64,000 nucleotides of DNA from Paenibacillus sp. L3-i20 (GTDB taxonomy: Bacteria; Bacillota; Bacilli; Paenibacillales; Paenibacillaceae): contig NZ_BQME02000001.1 of the NCBI RefSeq assembly GCF_022180385.2, forward strand, positions 636,501 through 700,500, given 5' to 3'. The notes beneath the pieces are model-generated. The model had not been told where the DNA came from. It was given only the letters and a program-made list of their open reading frames with translations, and searched no databases. Each line of letters begins with the position of its first letter. Position 1 is the stretch's first letter. Both the position numbers and the translations under genes were made by a program. Positions 10,336 to 18,059 of the stretch are shown piece by piece.

Positions 10336-12270
10336 ATGTTATTGCAGGTTTCCAATATTTCAAAAAATTATGGCGTTAGCGCCGTGTTATCTCATATATC
10401 AATGCAAGTTCTAGAGAAAGACCGTATAGGTCTCGTTGGAGTAAATGGTGCCGGTAAATCTACACTACTAAAAATTATTGCTGGAGAAATATCAGCCGAC
10501 TCTGGTGATATCCATAAATCTAAAGAAACTAGATTAGGTTATTTGGCACAAAACAGCGGACTGCAATCAGATCGCTCGATAATAGAAGAAATGAGAGCAG
10601 TATTCGCAACCCTTATAGAAACTGAAAAAGAACTCCGTGAGTTAGAAAACAAAATTGCAGACCCTGAACATCACAGTGATGAAAAGAAGTACGCCGCCAC
10701 GCTTGAGAGATACGCGCAACGTTCAGACTGGTTCCGTGAGCAAGGCGGCTTCGAAATCAATACGAAGATCAATAGTGTTCTTCATGGTATGGGATTTGGC
10801 CATTTTGATGTTAACACACAAATTTCCACACTAAGCGGCGGACAAAAAACACGTCTTGCTTTAGCAAGAATTTTGTTGCAATCACCCGACTTATTAATGC
10901 TGGATGAGCCGACCAACTATCTTGATATTGAGACGTTAACATGGCTAGAATCTTATTTGCGCGGCTATCCTGGAGCTATCGTTGTTGTTTCTCATGACCG
11001 CTACTTTTTGGATGCCTTAACAAATACAATTGTTGAGATCGAACGTCATGTTGCTAAACGCTACACTGGTAACTATAGTCGTTACTTGGAGCTGAAGGAA
11101 GCTGAATACGAAATTACGTTAAAACATTTTGAGAAGCAACAAGATGAAATTCAACGAATGGAAGAGTTTATTCAGCGTAACCTTGTACGAGCTTCAACAA
11201 CGAAACGTGCCCAAAGCAGACGTAAAGCGCTTGATAAGATGGACAAAATGGACAGACCGCTAGGCGATCTCAAAAAAGCGAACTTCACCTTTGAAATAGA
11301 GCGAATGACAGGCAAGGACGTTTTAAATGTAAGCCAGCTTTCTGTTACTTTCCCGGGTCGTAATGCGCCGTTATTTAACAACGTTAACTTTCAATTAACT
11401 CGTGGTGAAACTGTAGCTCTTATTGGTCCTAACGGGATAGGCAAATCAACACTACTGAAAGCGCTAGTCGGTCAACTAGAGCCAGCTACAGGAACCATTC
11501 AATTCGGGACAAACGTTAAGCTTGGTTACTATGATCAAGAGCATACTCGGCTTACCGGCCAAAATACCGTCCTTGAGGAAGTATGGGGTACATATCCCCA
11601 TATGGAGGAAGCCAGAATTCGAACAGTGTTGGGCAACTTCTTATTTAGTGGAGAAGATGTCTTGAAACGAATATCGTCACTTAGTGGTGGAGAAAAAGCA
11701 CGTGTATCATTAGCCAAGCTAATGCTGGCGCAAGCTAACGTACTTATTTTGGATGAGCCTACCAACCATTTGGATTTATTCAGTAAAGAAGTTCTCGAAG
11801 CAGCGCTGCTCGATTACGAAGGCACATTATTCTTCATCTCCCATGACCGTTATTTCTTAAATAAGATGGCTGAACGAATTGTCGAACTAGGGCCAGAAGG
11901 CACGCAGCATTTCCTGGGCAATTATGACGAAATGTTGGACAAAAAACGTGAAATAGAAGAAGCATTAATCGAATCGTTAGAGGAGAAAAGCACTCAAAAA
12001 AAACCGAATCAAACGACCGATGCTCCTTCTCCGGGCTCTTATGAAGCTGAAAAACAAGCCAAACGAGAGGAACGTAACCGAAAGCGTAAGCTCGAACAAT
12101 TAGAAGACGAAATATCGACATTAGAGACAGCTATCACTGAACTAGAAGAGCAGTTAGCAGATCCCGCCGTATTTAACGACTATATTCGCATTCAAGAGCT
12201 TCAAGAAGAAATTGAAAAACGTAAATCCTTCCTATCTTCGGCATATGAGCAATGGGAGCAACTTATGTAA
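10336..12270 (+). CDS. ydiF: ABC-F family ATPase, YdiF type
   Basis: A soluble tandem-ABC protein of the translation-factor (ABC-F) group, without membrane domains. The first ABC domain has GVNGAGKST near residue 36, signature LSGGQKTRLALA near 167 and LLMLDEPTNYLD near 188. The P-site tRNA-interaction linker spans about 240-310. The second domain has GPNGIGKST near 370 and LSGGEKARVS near 456 with LDEPTNHLD. The tail (about 545-644) is a charged coiled coil. The 644 residues match B. subtilis YdiF (about 640), and the gene order around it is that of the ydi region. A terminator follows at 12279-12324. Confidence 0.92.
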   Translation: MLLQVSNISKNYGVSAVLSHISMQVLEKDRIGLVGVNGAGKSTLLKIIAGEISADSGDIHKSKETRLGYLAQNSGLQSDRSIIEEMRAVFATLIETEKELRELENKIADPEHHSDEKKYAATLERYAQRSDWFREQGGFEINTKINSVLHGMGFGHFDVNTQISTLSGGQKTRLALARILLQSPDLLMLDEPTNYLDIETLTWLESYLRGYPGAIVVVSHDRYFLDALTNTIVEIERHVAKRYTGNYSRYLELKEAEYEITLKHFEKQQDEIQRMEEFIQRNLVRASTTKRAQSRRKALDKMDKMDRPLGDLKKANFTFEIERMTGKDVLNVSQLSVTFPGRNAPLFNNVNFQLTRGETVALIGPNGIGKSTLLKALVGQLEPATGTIQFGTNVKLGYYDQEHTRLTGQNTVLEEVWGTYPHMEEARIRTVLGNFLFSGEDVLKRISSLSGGEKARVSLAKLMLAQANVLILDEPTNHLDLFSKEVLEAALLDYEGTLFFISHDRYFLNKMAERIVELGPEGTQHFLGNYDEMLDKKREIEEALIESLEEKSTQKKPNQTTDAPSPGSYEAEKQAKREERNRKRKLEQLEDEISTLETAITELEEQLADPAVFNDYIRIQELQEEIEKRKSFLSSAYEQWEQLM

Positions 12271-12278
12271 TAAATAAA

Positions 12279-12324
12279 GAGGGGGTGTCCAATAAGTCTA
12301 AAATGACTTCCGGACATCCCCCTC
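12279..12324. terminator. Bidirectional terminator between ydiF and comA
   Basis: GAGGGGGTGTCC pairs with GGACATCCCCCTC, with an inner AAGTCTAAAATGACTT hairpin. A-rich sequence on one side and T-rich on the other let it serve the convergent ydiF and comQXPA transcripts. Confidence 0.8.
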
Positions 12325-12342
12325 TTCATATATTGTCTATCA

Positions 12343-12993
12343 TTAATACTGCTCCAAACTTATTAACCCAAGCCTCTTCGCTTCTTTTATCGCCTCTGAT
12401 CTAGATCTCACATTGAGCTTCTCAAATATTTTGGTAAGCTGATATTCTACATTTCGTTGACTGACATGAAGATTAGCAGCTAACTCCTTGTTGCTAATAC
12501 CTCCAGCTACTTCGTTAAGAATGTTCATTTCCTTTTCATTGATCGAAACATCCTGAACCGACAGCTCTGCCCTAGAGATAGCAACCTCGTTTCTTCGGAG
12601 CTGCTTTAATAGAGAAATTGGGATTACCGCCTCCCCTCGCAGAGCACAACGTATAGAGTTGTGCAATTGCTCTCTAGAAGCCGTCTTGGAGATGAATCCC
12701 GAAACACCACATTCCACCAAGAGATTAAAGTGCGACCCAATTTCATATCCAGAATAAATAATGACTTTCCATTCCGGATCAGAGTGTATGAGACGTTTCG
12801 TTAACTCCAAACCGCTTATACCTGGCATATTCAAATCGCATAAAATAAGATCAAATGGTTCTGTTTGAACTTTACTAAGCGCCTCCAGAGCAGACAAAGC
12901 AACCGTTACTACCATCTCGTTATCTTGCTCGATCATTGTTTTAGTACCTTCTCCAACAGAAGGATGATCATCAACTAATAAGATACGAATCAC
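12343..12993 (-). CDS. comA: ComA-like response regulator (NarL/LuxR type)
   Basis: Receiver domain with the phospho-acceptor Asp in LILCDLNMPG, conserved Thr/Ser in IIYSG and Lys in FISKTA; then a LuxR-type helix-turn-helix (INEKEMNILNEVAGGISNKE...LHVSQRNVEYQLTKIFEKLNV, about the last 65 residues). I prefer the GTG at 12993 (VIRILLVDDHPS), which has AAAGGGGA 7 bases upstream. An ATG at 13020 would add nine residues but has no ribosome site. Either start overlaps the comP end, implying coupling. It is the last gene of a comQ-comX-comP-comA order, so it should answer the adjacent kinase. Confidence 0.85.
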   Translation of the reverse strand: MIRILLVDDHPSVGEGTKTMIEQDNEMVVTVALSALEALSKVQTEPFDLILCDLNMPGISGLELTKRLIHSDPEWKVIIYSGYEIGSHFNLLVECGVSGFISKTASREQLHNSIRCALRGEAVIPISLLKQLRRNEVAISRAELSVQDVSINEKEMNILNEVAGGISNKELAANLHVSQRNVEYQLTKIFEKLNVRSRSEAIKEAKRLGLISLEQY

Positions 12994-15367
12994 GTAATAA
13001 TCCCCTTTCCGATCTTCCATTGGACATGGTTATCGGCATAAGAATAATGACCTCCAAACCCTTTCCAGGCTCAGAGTAGAATGAAATATCTCCTTCAAGA
13101 CTGGCTACTCGTTCTTTAATTCCTGACAGACCCATATGTTCAAACGACTCTACCATATGTCTCATTTCCATGCCAATACCGTCATCCTGATAACGGAAAA
13201 ATAGTGTTTCTTCTCGAAGCTCAAGATCAAGCTGCACAAGCTTTGCAGAGGCATGTTTATTTGCGTTACGCAATAGCTCCTGAACAATCCGATAAATAGC
13301 GGTAATTCTTTCTTCATCCAAATGCCCATTAAATAAATGTGGACGGAACTGCACCTCGAAGTTGACTCTCATTTGTGTATGCTCAATTATAGATTCAACA
13401 GCTTCAACGACGCCCATTTCTTTCAGCAATGGAGGTCGCAGCTCGTTGCACGTTTCACGAATCTGATGAATTACATCAAGTAAACCTTCTTTAATATCAT
13501 CAAGCTCTTTCTCAAGCTTACCTGAGATAGGAAAATCTATCATTAATGCCTCTATTTTACGATACCATATTAATTGATCTTGGAGTGCAGAATCATGAAG
13601 ATCTGCAGCTAACTTCCGCCGTTCATTCTCCGATAGGCAAAATAACATTCGCAGTACCCATGGAGAAGTCGTTTGCTCCTTTTTAACCTCCGACTCCAAG
13701 TCTTCAATTAAACCTTCGATTAAATAGAGGTTTTCAAATACAATACTAGAGTAATTCGCCATTGTCTTCAGCCATCTAATTTCGTCGGAATTAAAGCGTG
13801 TATGATTCATCTTCAAGCCTATCCATAGAATATGATATCTTGAACGTTGTTTTCCAATAATTAGTCCCAGCCCGTAAGGAAGATCAATTAATTCACCCAG
13901 TTTGAATGTCGTGACAATACCAAGAAGAAAATCTTCTGTAATTCTCTCCTCTAGACTGTTGCCCATTGGATAAACCGTCTCTTCTAGTTGGTCCACGATA
14001 AGAAAGGATATTCGAGTAACAGGCAATAGTGCATTAATCTCTTGTTTCAGAACCCCTTCTAAATCAGCCTGTTTCATTACCTTTGCAATACTGCGGGAGA
14101 AGCGATCCAAACTATCTTGATAGCTGTACATTGCCTTAAATAATCGCGGGCGAAACCGCTGATCAATTTGCTCTTTTACATATAAGAATAAGATCATCCC
14201 AATAAAAATGACTATAAATACAACTAGCCATTCTGAAAAAGCACTTCTATTCAATTTGAGAAGTATAAGTGACAATGCAGATGCGACTAATGTAGCTGGT
14301 ATCAACGAAAGAGCCACATAATATTTAAAACGAGTCAAAATAAAATCAATGTCAAACAATTGATTAGACATCGCTAAGTAGAAGTAAACGACTGGCAATA
14401 TAAATAAAAATAACGCAGTAAATGCACCCGGAATAATTTGATGATCGGTAAAAAGCAAAGGCATCAAGTTCAACATTGCAAACGGGGAAAATGCGATTAG
14501 ATGTGAAATAAGCGTGATCTTGGACAATGATTTTAATCTTGTGCGCCTATTCCTTATATATTGAGTCATTAACAAATAAACACATACTAAATTACCCATC
14601 AGCACAACTCCGCTATAGGCTGCGATTATATACCTTCTAACTTCGATATCAAATATATTTGTCCAAATGTATAATACGCTTATTACACTTATCGGGCTAA
14701 CTATTATAAATAATTTAATTAATAGTCTCTTATTAATAAACTGTACACCGAAACGACGGAGATAGATATTCATGAAATTCATGAATATGAGAGGTATGAT
14801 GGGAATAACTATGTACACAATTGATAATCCTACCGGATCACTACGATACGAAGCTGCCGAACTATAATAAGCAATTCCTATTGCCATAAAGAAAAAAATT
14901 AACATTATAGCAGCTTGATCATCCTTACGTTTCACATATAAAAAAGCGGAAAACGCAAAAAAGATTAGAAGAGATATACCCGGAATATAAAGTTGAATCA
15001 TCATCTCTGTAGTTGAACGATTATTTGACCAACCTTTTGAGAAAGAAATTATTTCTCTTTCCCCATTCTTATGTATAACAAGCACATTATCCGCATTTTC
15101 AATCGTATTATATTTCAATATATTAATATATTTTCCAACTGGCGCTCCGTTTACTTCGACTATTTGATCACCAACATCAATACTTTTAACTTTAGCATGA
15201 CTAGCAGGTTCTACAGAAAGAACAAAGTAGGTGCCATCCGATCTCTTGTGCAGCTCCGCCCCAATTGGTGGAACACTAACAATAACAAACGTTAAGTAGA
15301 GTAAAACAATGATAGTGAGTAAAGAAATGAGGATTACACTTAAGCGATGTGGCGGAGTAGTTTTCAT
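12971..15367 (-). CDS. comP: ComP-like membrane histidine kinase with PDZ domain
   Basis: The presumed receptor kinase for the ComX-like peptide. Start ATG at 15367 (MKTTPPHRLSVILI) has GGTGAGG six bases upstream; a longer frame from 15415 would overlap comX and lacks a site. Order: one membrane helix (about 8-32), an extracytoplasmic PDZ-like segment (HKRSDGTYFVLSVEPASHAK...VGDQIVEVNG), eight to nine membrane helices to about residue 385, a GAF-like region, HisKA_3 with the phospho-His in LAADLHDSALQD, and HATPase_c near the end (ELLRNANKHASA, DDGIGM, GLSGIKERV). Its 798 residues and PDZ insert resemble B. subtilis ComP. Confidence 0.88.
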   Translation of the reverse strand: MKTTPPHRLSVILISLLTIIVLLYLTFVIVSVPPIGAELHKRSDGTYFVLSVEPASHAKVKSIDVGDQIVEVNGAPVGKYINILKYNTIENADNVLVIHKNGEREIISFSKGWSNNRSTTEMMIQLYIPGISLLIFFAFSAFLYVKRKDDQAAIMLIFFFMAIGIAYYSSAASYRSDPVGLSIVYIVIPIIPLIFMNFMNIYLRRFGVQFINKRLLIKLFIIVSPISVISVLYIWTNIFDIEVRRYIIAAYSGVVLMGNLVCVYLLMTQYIRNRRTRLKSLSKITLISHLIAFSPFAMLNLMPLLFTDHQIIPGAFTALFLFILPVVYFYLAMSNQLFDIDFILTRFKYYVALSLIPATLVASALSLILLKLNRSAFSEWLVVFIVIFIGMILFLYVKEQIDQRFRPRLFKAMYSYQDSLDRFSRSIAKVMKQADLEGVLKQEINALLPVTRISFLIVDQLEETVYPMGNSLEERITEDFLLGIVTTFKLGELIDLPYGLGLIIGKQRSRYHILWIGLKMNHTRFNSDEIRWLKTMANYSSIVFENLYLIEGLIEDLESEVKKEQTTSPWVLRMLFCLSENERRKLAADLHDSALQDQLIWYRKIEALMIDFPISGKLEKELDDIKEGLLDVIHQIRETCNELRPPLLKEMGVVEAVESIIEHTQMRVNFEVQFRPHLFNGHLDEERITAIYRIVQELLRNANKHASAKLVQLDLELREETLFFRYQDDGIGMEMRHMVESFEHMGLSGIKERVASLEGDISFYSEPGKGLEVIILMPITMSNGRSERGLLRDSYLIS

Positions 15368-15389
15368 GTAATCCTCACCTTTCAAACTG

Positions 15390-15560
15390 CTATTGCCAGA
15401 AGAATGAATATCCATTATTTTTTTCGTTTTTATCTTTCAATTCTCCAAACAGCGCCTTTTGTTCTGCTACAGTGACTCCAGCGAGTTGCAATTGACCACC
15501 CATCACCGTAGACATATTTTCTTTGCTGTTTGCCAATTGACGAATTACTTCCTTTAGCAT
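15390..15560 (-). CDS. comX: ComX-like pheromone precursor (56 residues)
   Basis: A short gene between comQ and comP. ATG at 15560 has GGAGGAG six bases upstream. The product starts MLKEVIRQLANSKENM, contains QLAGVTVAEQKALF in the middle and ends NNGYSFFWQ, with its single Trp at the penultimate position. ComX precursors are 53-58 residues with a conserved leader and a hypervariable carboxy-terminal pheromone that is isoprenylated on a Trp within its last few residues; length, position and Trp all fit. It stops 22 bases before comP. A possible promoter (TTGCAG-18-TAGTAT) lies in the 139-base gap after comQ, so comX may have its own start. The mature peptide's length is unknown. Confidence 0.85.
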   Translation of the reverse strand: MLKEVIRQLANSKENMSTVMGGQLQLAGVTVAEQKALFGELKDKNEKNNGYSFFWQ

Positions 15561-15699
15561 TTTAACTCCTCCATCTCTATTATTAATGTGAATATCTACC
15601 TAGTACATTTATACTATATCAATATTCCATTAGACTGCAAACGCAAACATAATTCGTATTTACCGAAATACACTTTGCGTGATTTCGCTATTTTTACAG

Positions 15700-16617
15700 T
15701 TACTTCAACATATTCAGCAACTTTTTCTTCCATTTATCATCTATATTCATCTCTAATAATAGCTCTTCAAACCTATTATAGTGCATTCTGCTTATAACAG
15801 AGCCGTACAATGCAGCACCTGAGTTTTCACAGATATCATAGAATATCTTCTCTTTACCTTGAATACTCGACTCCGTAATCCGCTCAGAAAAATAATCTGC
15901 AATCCATTGGCCCTGTTCATCTATACCTTCCAACAAATAAATCGTTAATAACGTTCGTTTACGATTTAGGAAGTCACTTTTCTCATCCCAGCGCAATAAA
16001 TCTCTAGTGTCATTACGAATCTGAGAAGCTATACCAAGCTGAGAAGCATATTCTGCTACTTTCTCATTCCATGAATGCCCTGTCAACATGACGCCTGTCA
16101 TACATGCCCACACGATTAAAGATGCAGACTTCTGCTCTACCATATATAAATAGGACTCATCATCGCTAATATTGTTCTCTAAATCAATCATCTGTCCGTT
16201 CGCAGACTTCAGTAGTTGCTCATTCATCATAGATGCTATTCGTCCTCGAAGTGCCTCGTCGGAGACACTTTCAAGCAATGCTTGTTGAGATAAAGTAATC
16301 ATAGCTGTAGCAATATGAAGGGTTAAGGACTGTGATATTTTCATCCATGTTCTCGAGGGGGAATCACCATCTTCTAAATCGTCCAATATATCAGAAGCTA
16401 GAATAAAAAGTTCGACTGCTGCTACTGCCTGATCAATATTAGCTCCTTTTCCATCAAACATATGGTAATGAATATAAGTAAGCTCACCAAAAGACAATGT
16501 ATCTCTAAGCTTTTCTTCTACAAAATCAATTGCATATTTCGCTAAAGGCTCAGCAGTAAACCATCTGCTAATCAATCGATGCATCTCAATGCCTATACTC
16601 GTATTACGTTCAATCAT
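15700..16617 (-). CDS. comQ: ComQ-like isoprenyl transferase
   Basis: The polyprenyl-synthetase-fold enzyme that prenylates the Trp of ComX. The 305-residue protein has the first aspartate-rich motif in LASDILDDLEDGDSPSR (about 74-90) and a second, degenerate one in QIRNDTRDLLRWDEKSD (about 198-214), as ComQ proteins do. A CGGAGG site precedes the ATG by seven bases. comX, comP and comA follow on the same strand in canonical order. A farnesyl or geranyl donor is expected from the family; chain length cannot be told. Confidence 0.88.
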   Translation of the reverse strand: MIERNTSIGIEMHRLISRWFTAEPLAKYAIDFVEEKLRDTLSFGELTYIHYHMFDGKGANIDQAVAAVELFILASDILDDLEDGDSPSRTWMKISQSLTLHIATAMITLSQQALLESVSDEALRGRIASMMNEQLLKSANGQMIDLENNISDDESYLYMVEQKSASLIVWACMTGVMLTGHSWNEKVAEYASQLGIASQIRNDTRDLLRWDEKSDFLNRKRTLLTIYLLEGIDEQGQWIADYFSERITESSIQGKEKIFYDICENSGAALYGSVISRMHYNRFEELLLEMNIDDKWKKKLLNMLK

Positions 16618-16656
16618 TGGTAATCCTCCGATGTGTACAACAATAGGACAATTATA

Positions 16657-16824
16657 CTATGATTTAATAATGGGAGCATCTTTTTTATTACCTTTTTTAA
16701 GCATCCCTTCGTTTCTTTTCATAAGAATTAGAGCGATCATTTCCATCCTTTTTTTCAAAATACTCTGACGCTCAGAGGACAGTTTGTTACCACCTACTTC
16801 ATGACTATCCGAATTAAGATTCAA
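16657..16824 (-). CDS. Possible small basic protein between the ABC ATPase and comQ
   Basis: An open frame of about 55 codons. From a TTG at 16824 it reads LNLNSDSHEVGGNKLSSERQ and then SILKKRMEMIALILMKRNEG, ending KKDAPIIKS. It overlaps the end of the ABC ATPase gene by 11 bases, has GGAGGGAGG just before the TTG (spacing short, 2 bases), and ends 40 bases before comQ. It has no membrane segment and resembles no family I know. It could be a real coupled gene, or chance. Confidence 0.35.
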   Translation of the reverse strand: MNLNSDSHEVGGNKLSSERQSILKKRMEMIALILMKRNEGMLKKGNKKDAPIIKS

Positions 16825-17557
16825 AACCTCCCTCCGACCCTACAGCATAAAACATATATACAGCCTCCATTGTATGGCCTACTCTTGGAAGCTGATCTAT
16901 TAGTTTTTTTGGAGAATCGCATACGACAAGTCTTCCTTCCTTCATCACTCCAACTCGATCACAGTGACATTGAATCTCTGACATATCATGAGAAATAATA
17001 ATGATTGTTTTCCCTTGCACTTTTAACTCGGAAAGTAAGCTCCAATATTCTCTTTTGGCTTCTGGATCAAGTCCTGTAGTCGGCTCGTCCAAAAAGATAA
17101 TAGATGGATTATAGATCATCGAAGTTGCTAATAAAGTTCGCTGCCTCAATTCGACTGATAAATTTTTGACGATGCTATCTACATATGGCAATAACCCAAA
17201 ACATTTTAAGACGGCATTAACATTATCGGAGCTTTCATTAAGTTTCTGAAATACCTCTAGCGCTTCACGCACTGTAATTTTATCGATGTGAGAGGTGCTG
17301 TGCATAAATAACTTCGAATGCTGCCGCAGCTTCTCAATCTCTGAATATACATCGTAATCTAATACCATTATGAAACCTTCGTCGGGAACACCTTGGCCCT
17401 TCAATAACTTCAACAGTGTTGTTTTCCCAGCTCCGTCTGAACCCGTAATACCAAATAGTTCGCCTTGGTTCACCTGAAAGGATACTTTTCTTAATGCATT
17501 ATTCGCGCCGTAATGCTTACTTATAGTCTCTACCTGAATAATTGCTTGCCTATCCAC
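16814..17557 (-). CDS. ABC transporter ATP-binding protein
   Basis: A 247-residue ATPase. Walker A GSDGAGKTTLLKLL near residue 38, Q-loop region, a variant signature LSVELRQRTLLATSM near 133 (LSxELRQR in place of LSGGQxQR), Walker B IIFLDEPTTGLD near 151, switch His in IIISHDM. The start is a GTG at 17557 with GGAGG 9 bases upstream. No permease gene is adjacent. It reads straight into comQ through the small frame, so it may be first gene of the quorum-sensing unit and could serve peptide export, but that is inference. Confidence 0.85.
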   Translation of the reverse strand: MDRQAIIQVETISKHYGANNALRKVSFQVNQGELFGITGSDGAGKTTLLKLLKGQGVPDEGFIMVLDYDVYSEIEKLRQHSKLFMHSTSHIDKITVREALEVFQKLNESSDNVNAVLKCFGLLPYVDSIVKNLSVELRQRTLLATSMIYNPSIIFLDEPTTGLDPEAKREYWSLLSELKVQGKTIIIISHDMSEIQCHCDRVGVMKEGRLVVCDSPKKLIDQLPRVGHTMEAVYMFYAVGSEGGFES

Positions 17558-17641
17558 TCGGGTTACCTCCGTGATCGTATTAGTTCTTTTACGATATCGT
17601 ATCCCTCAGATGATTACACCGAAAAAATTACTAGTAATTTG

Positions 17642-17657
17642 CGCAATAAAAATTGCG
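17642..17657 (-). promoter_or_regulatory. 6-4-6 dyad upstream of the ABC/comQXPA unit
   Basis: CGCAAT-AAAA-ATTGCG is a perfect dyad with the 6-4-6 geometry used by NarL/ComA-type regulators (the ComA box of B. subtilis is a GC-containing 6-4-6 dyad). It lies 85 bases before the ABC ATPase start, where an activator site would be expected. The arms differ from the published ComA box. Confidence 0.35.
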
Positions 17658-17741
17658 TTCCAACAGCAAGAAACTTATTAACAATATGACAATTTTGCCC
17701 TAAACAATAGAATCCACTACATATTAATAGTCATTATCGAG

Positions 17742-18020
17742 TTATACACAGACTTATCCACATTAAGGCTTAAATTGTTAGTAAATTCTGTCGATGTATA
17801 TAACGAATGAATACAGAAAACTTACGACTTATTATGTCATTACTTATTCGCAATAAAGAACGTGGATAATTATCCACGTTGTACACACTATCCACAGTGT
17901 GTATGTGAAAAAACTATCCACGTTTACATTTTGGCTATAATCTCCATAAACCCTTATTCTATATGCATTTTTTACATTTATACACAGGGAAATGTAGGTA
18001 TGTGCATAACTTTGTGCACA
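17742..18020. other. Cluster of DnaA boxes outside oriC
   Basis: Within 280 bases: TTATACACA at 17742-17750, TTATCCACA at 17754-17762, TTATCCACG on both strands at 17861-17869 and 17870-17878 (an 18-base palindrome), CTATCCACA at 17888-17896, TTATACACA at 17978-17986, TTATGCACA on the minus strand at 18001-18009 and TTGTGCACA at 18012-18020. Four match TTATNCACA exactly and the others differ by one base. CTATCCACG at 17914-17922 is a weaker copy. The stretch is gene-free and AT-rich, between leuA and the ABC/comQXPA unit. No dnaA or dnaN is near, so this is not oriC but resembles the accessory DnaA-box clusters known in B. subtilis. Confidence 0.8.
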
Positions 18021-18059
18021 ATCCTGGAAATGGAGCTCTTTCTCCCCTTATAGGAGAAA

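Noticed and set aside
15071-15295. Short plus-strand frames within comP
   Set aside because: Low-complexity Asn/Ile-rich frames antisense to the membrane and PDZ region of comP, without ribosome sites.
17742-18020. The DnaA-box cluster as the chromosomal origin
   Set aside because: No dnaA, dnaN, recF, gyrB or rpmH is near, and flanking genes are leuA and an ABC ATPase; an accessory cluster is the better reading.
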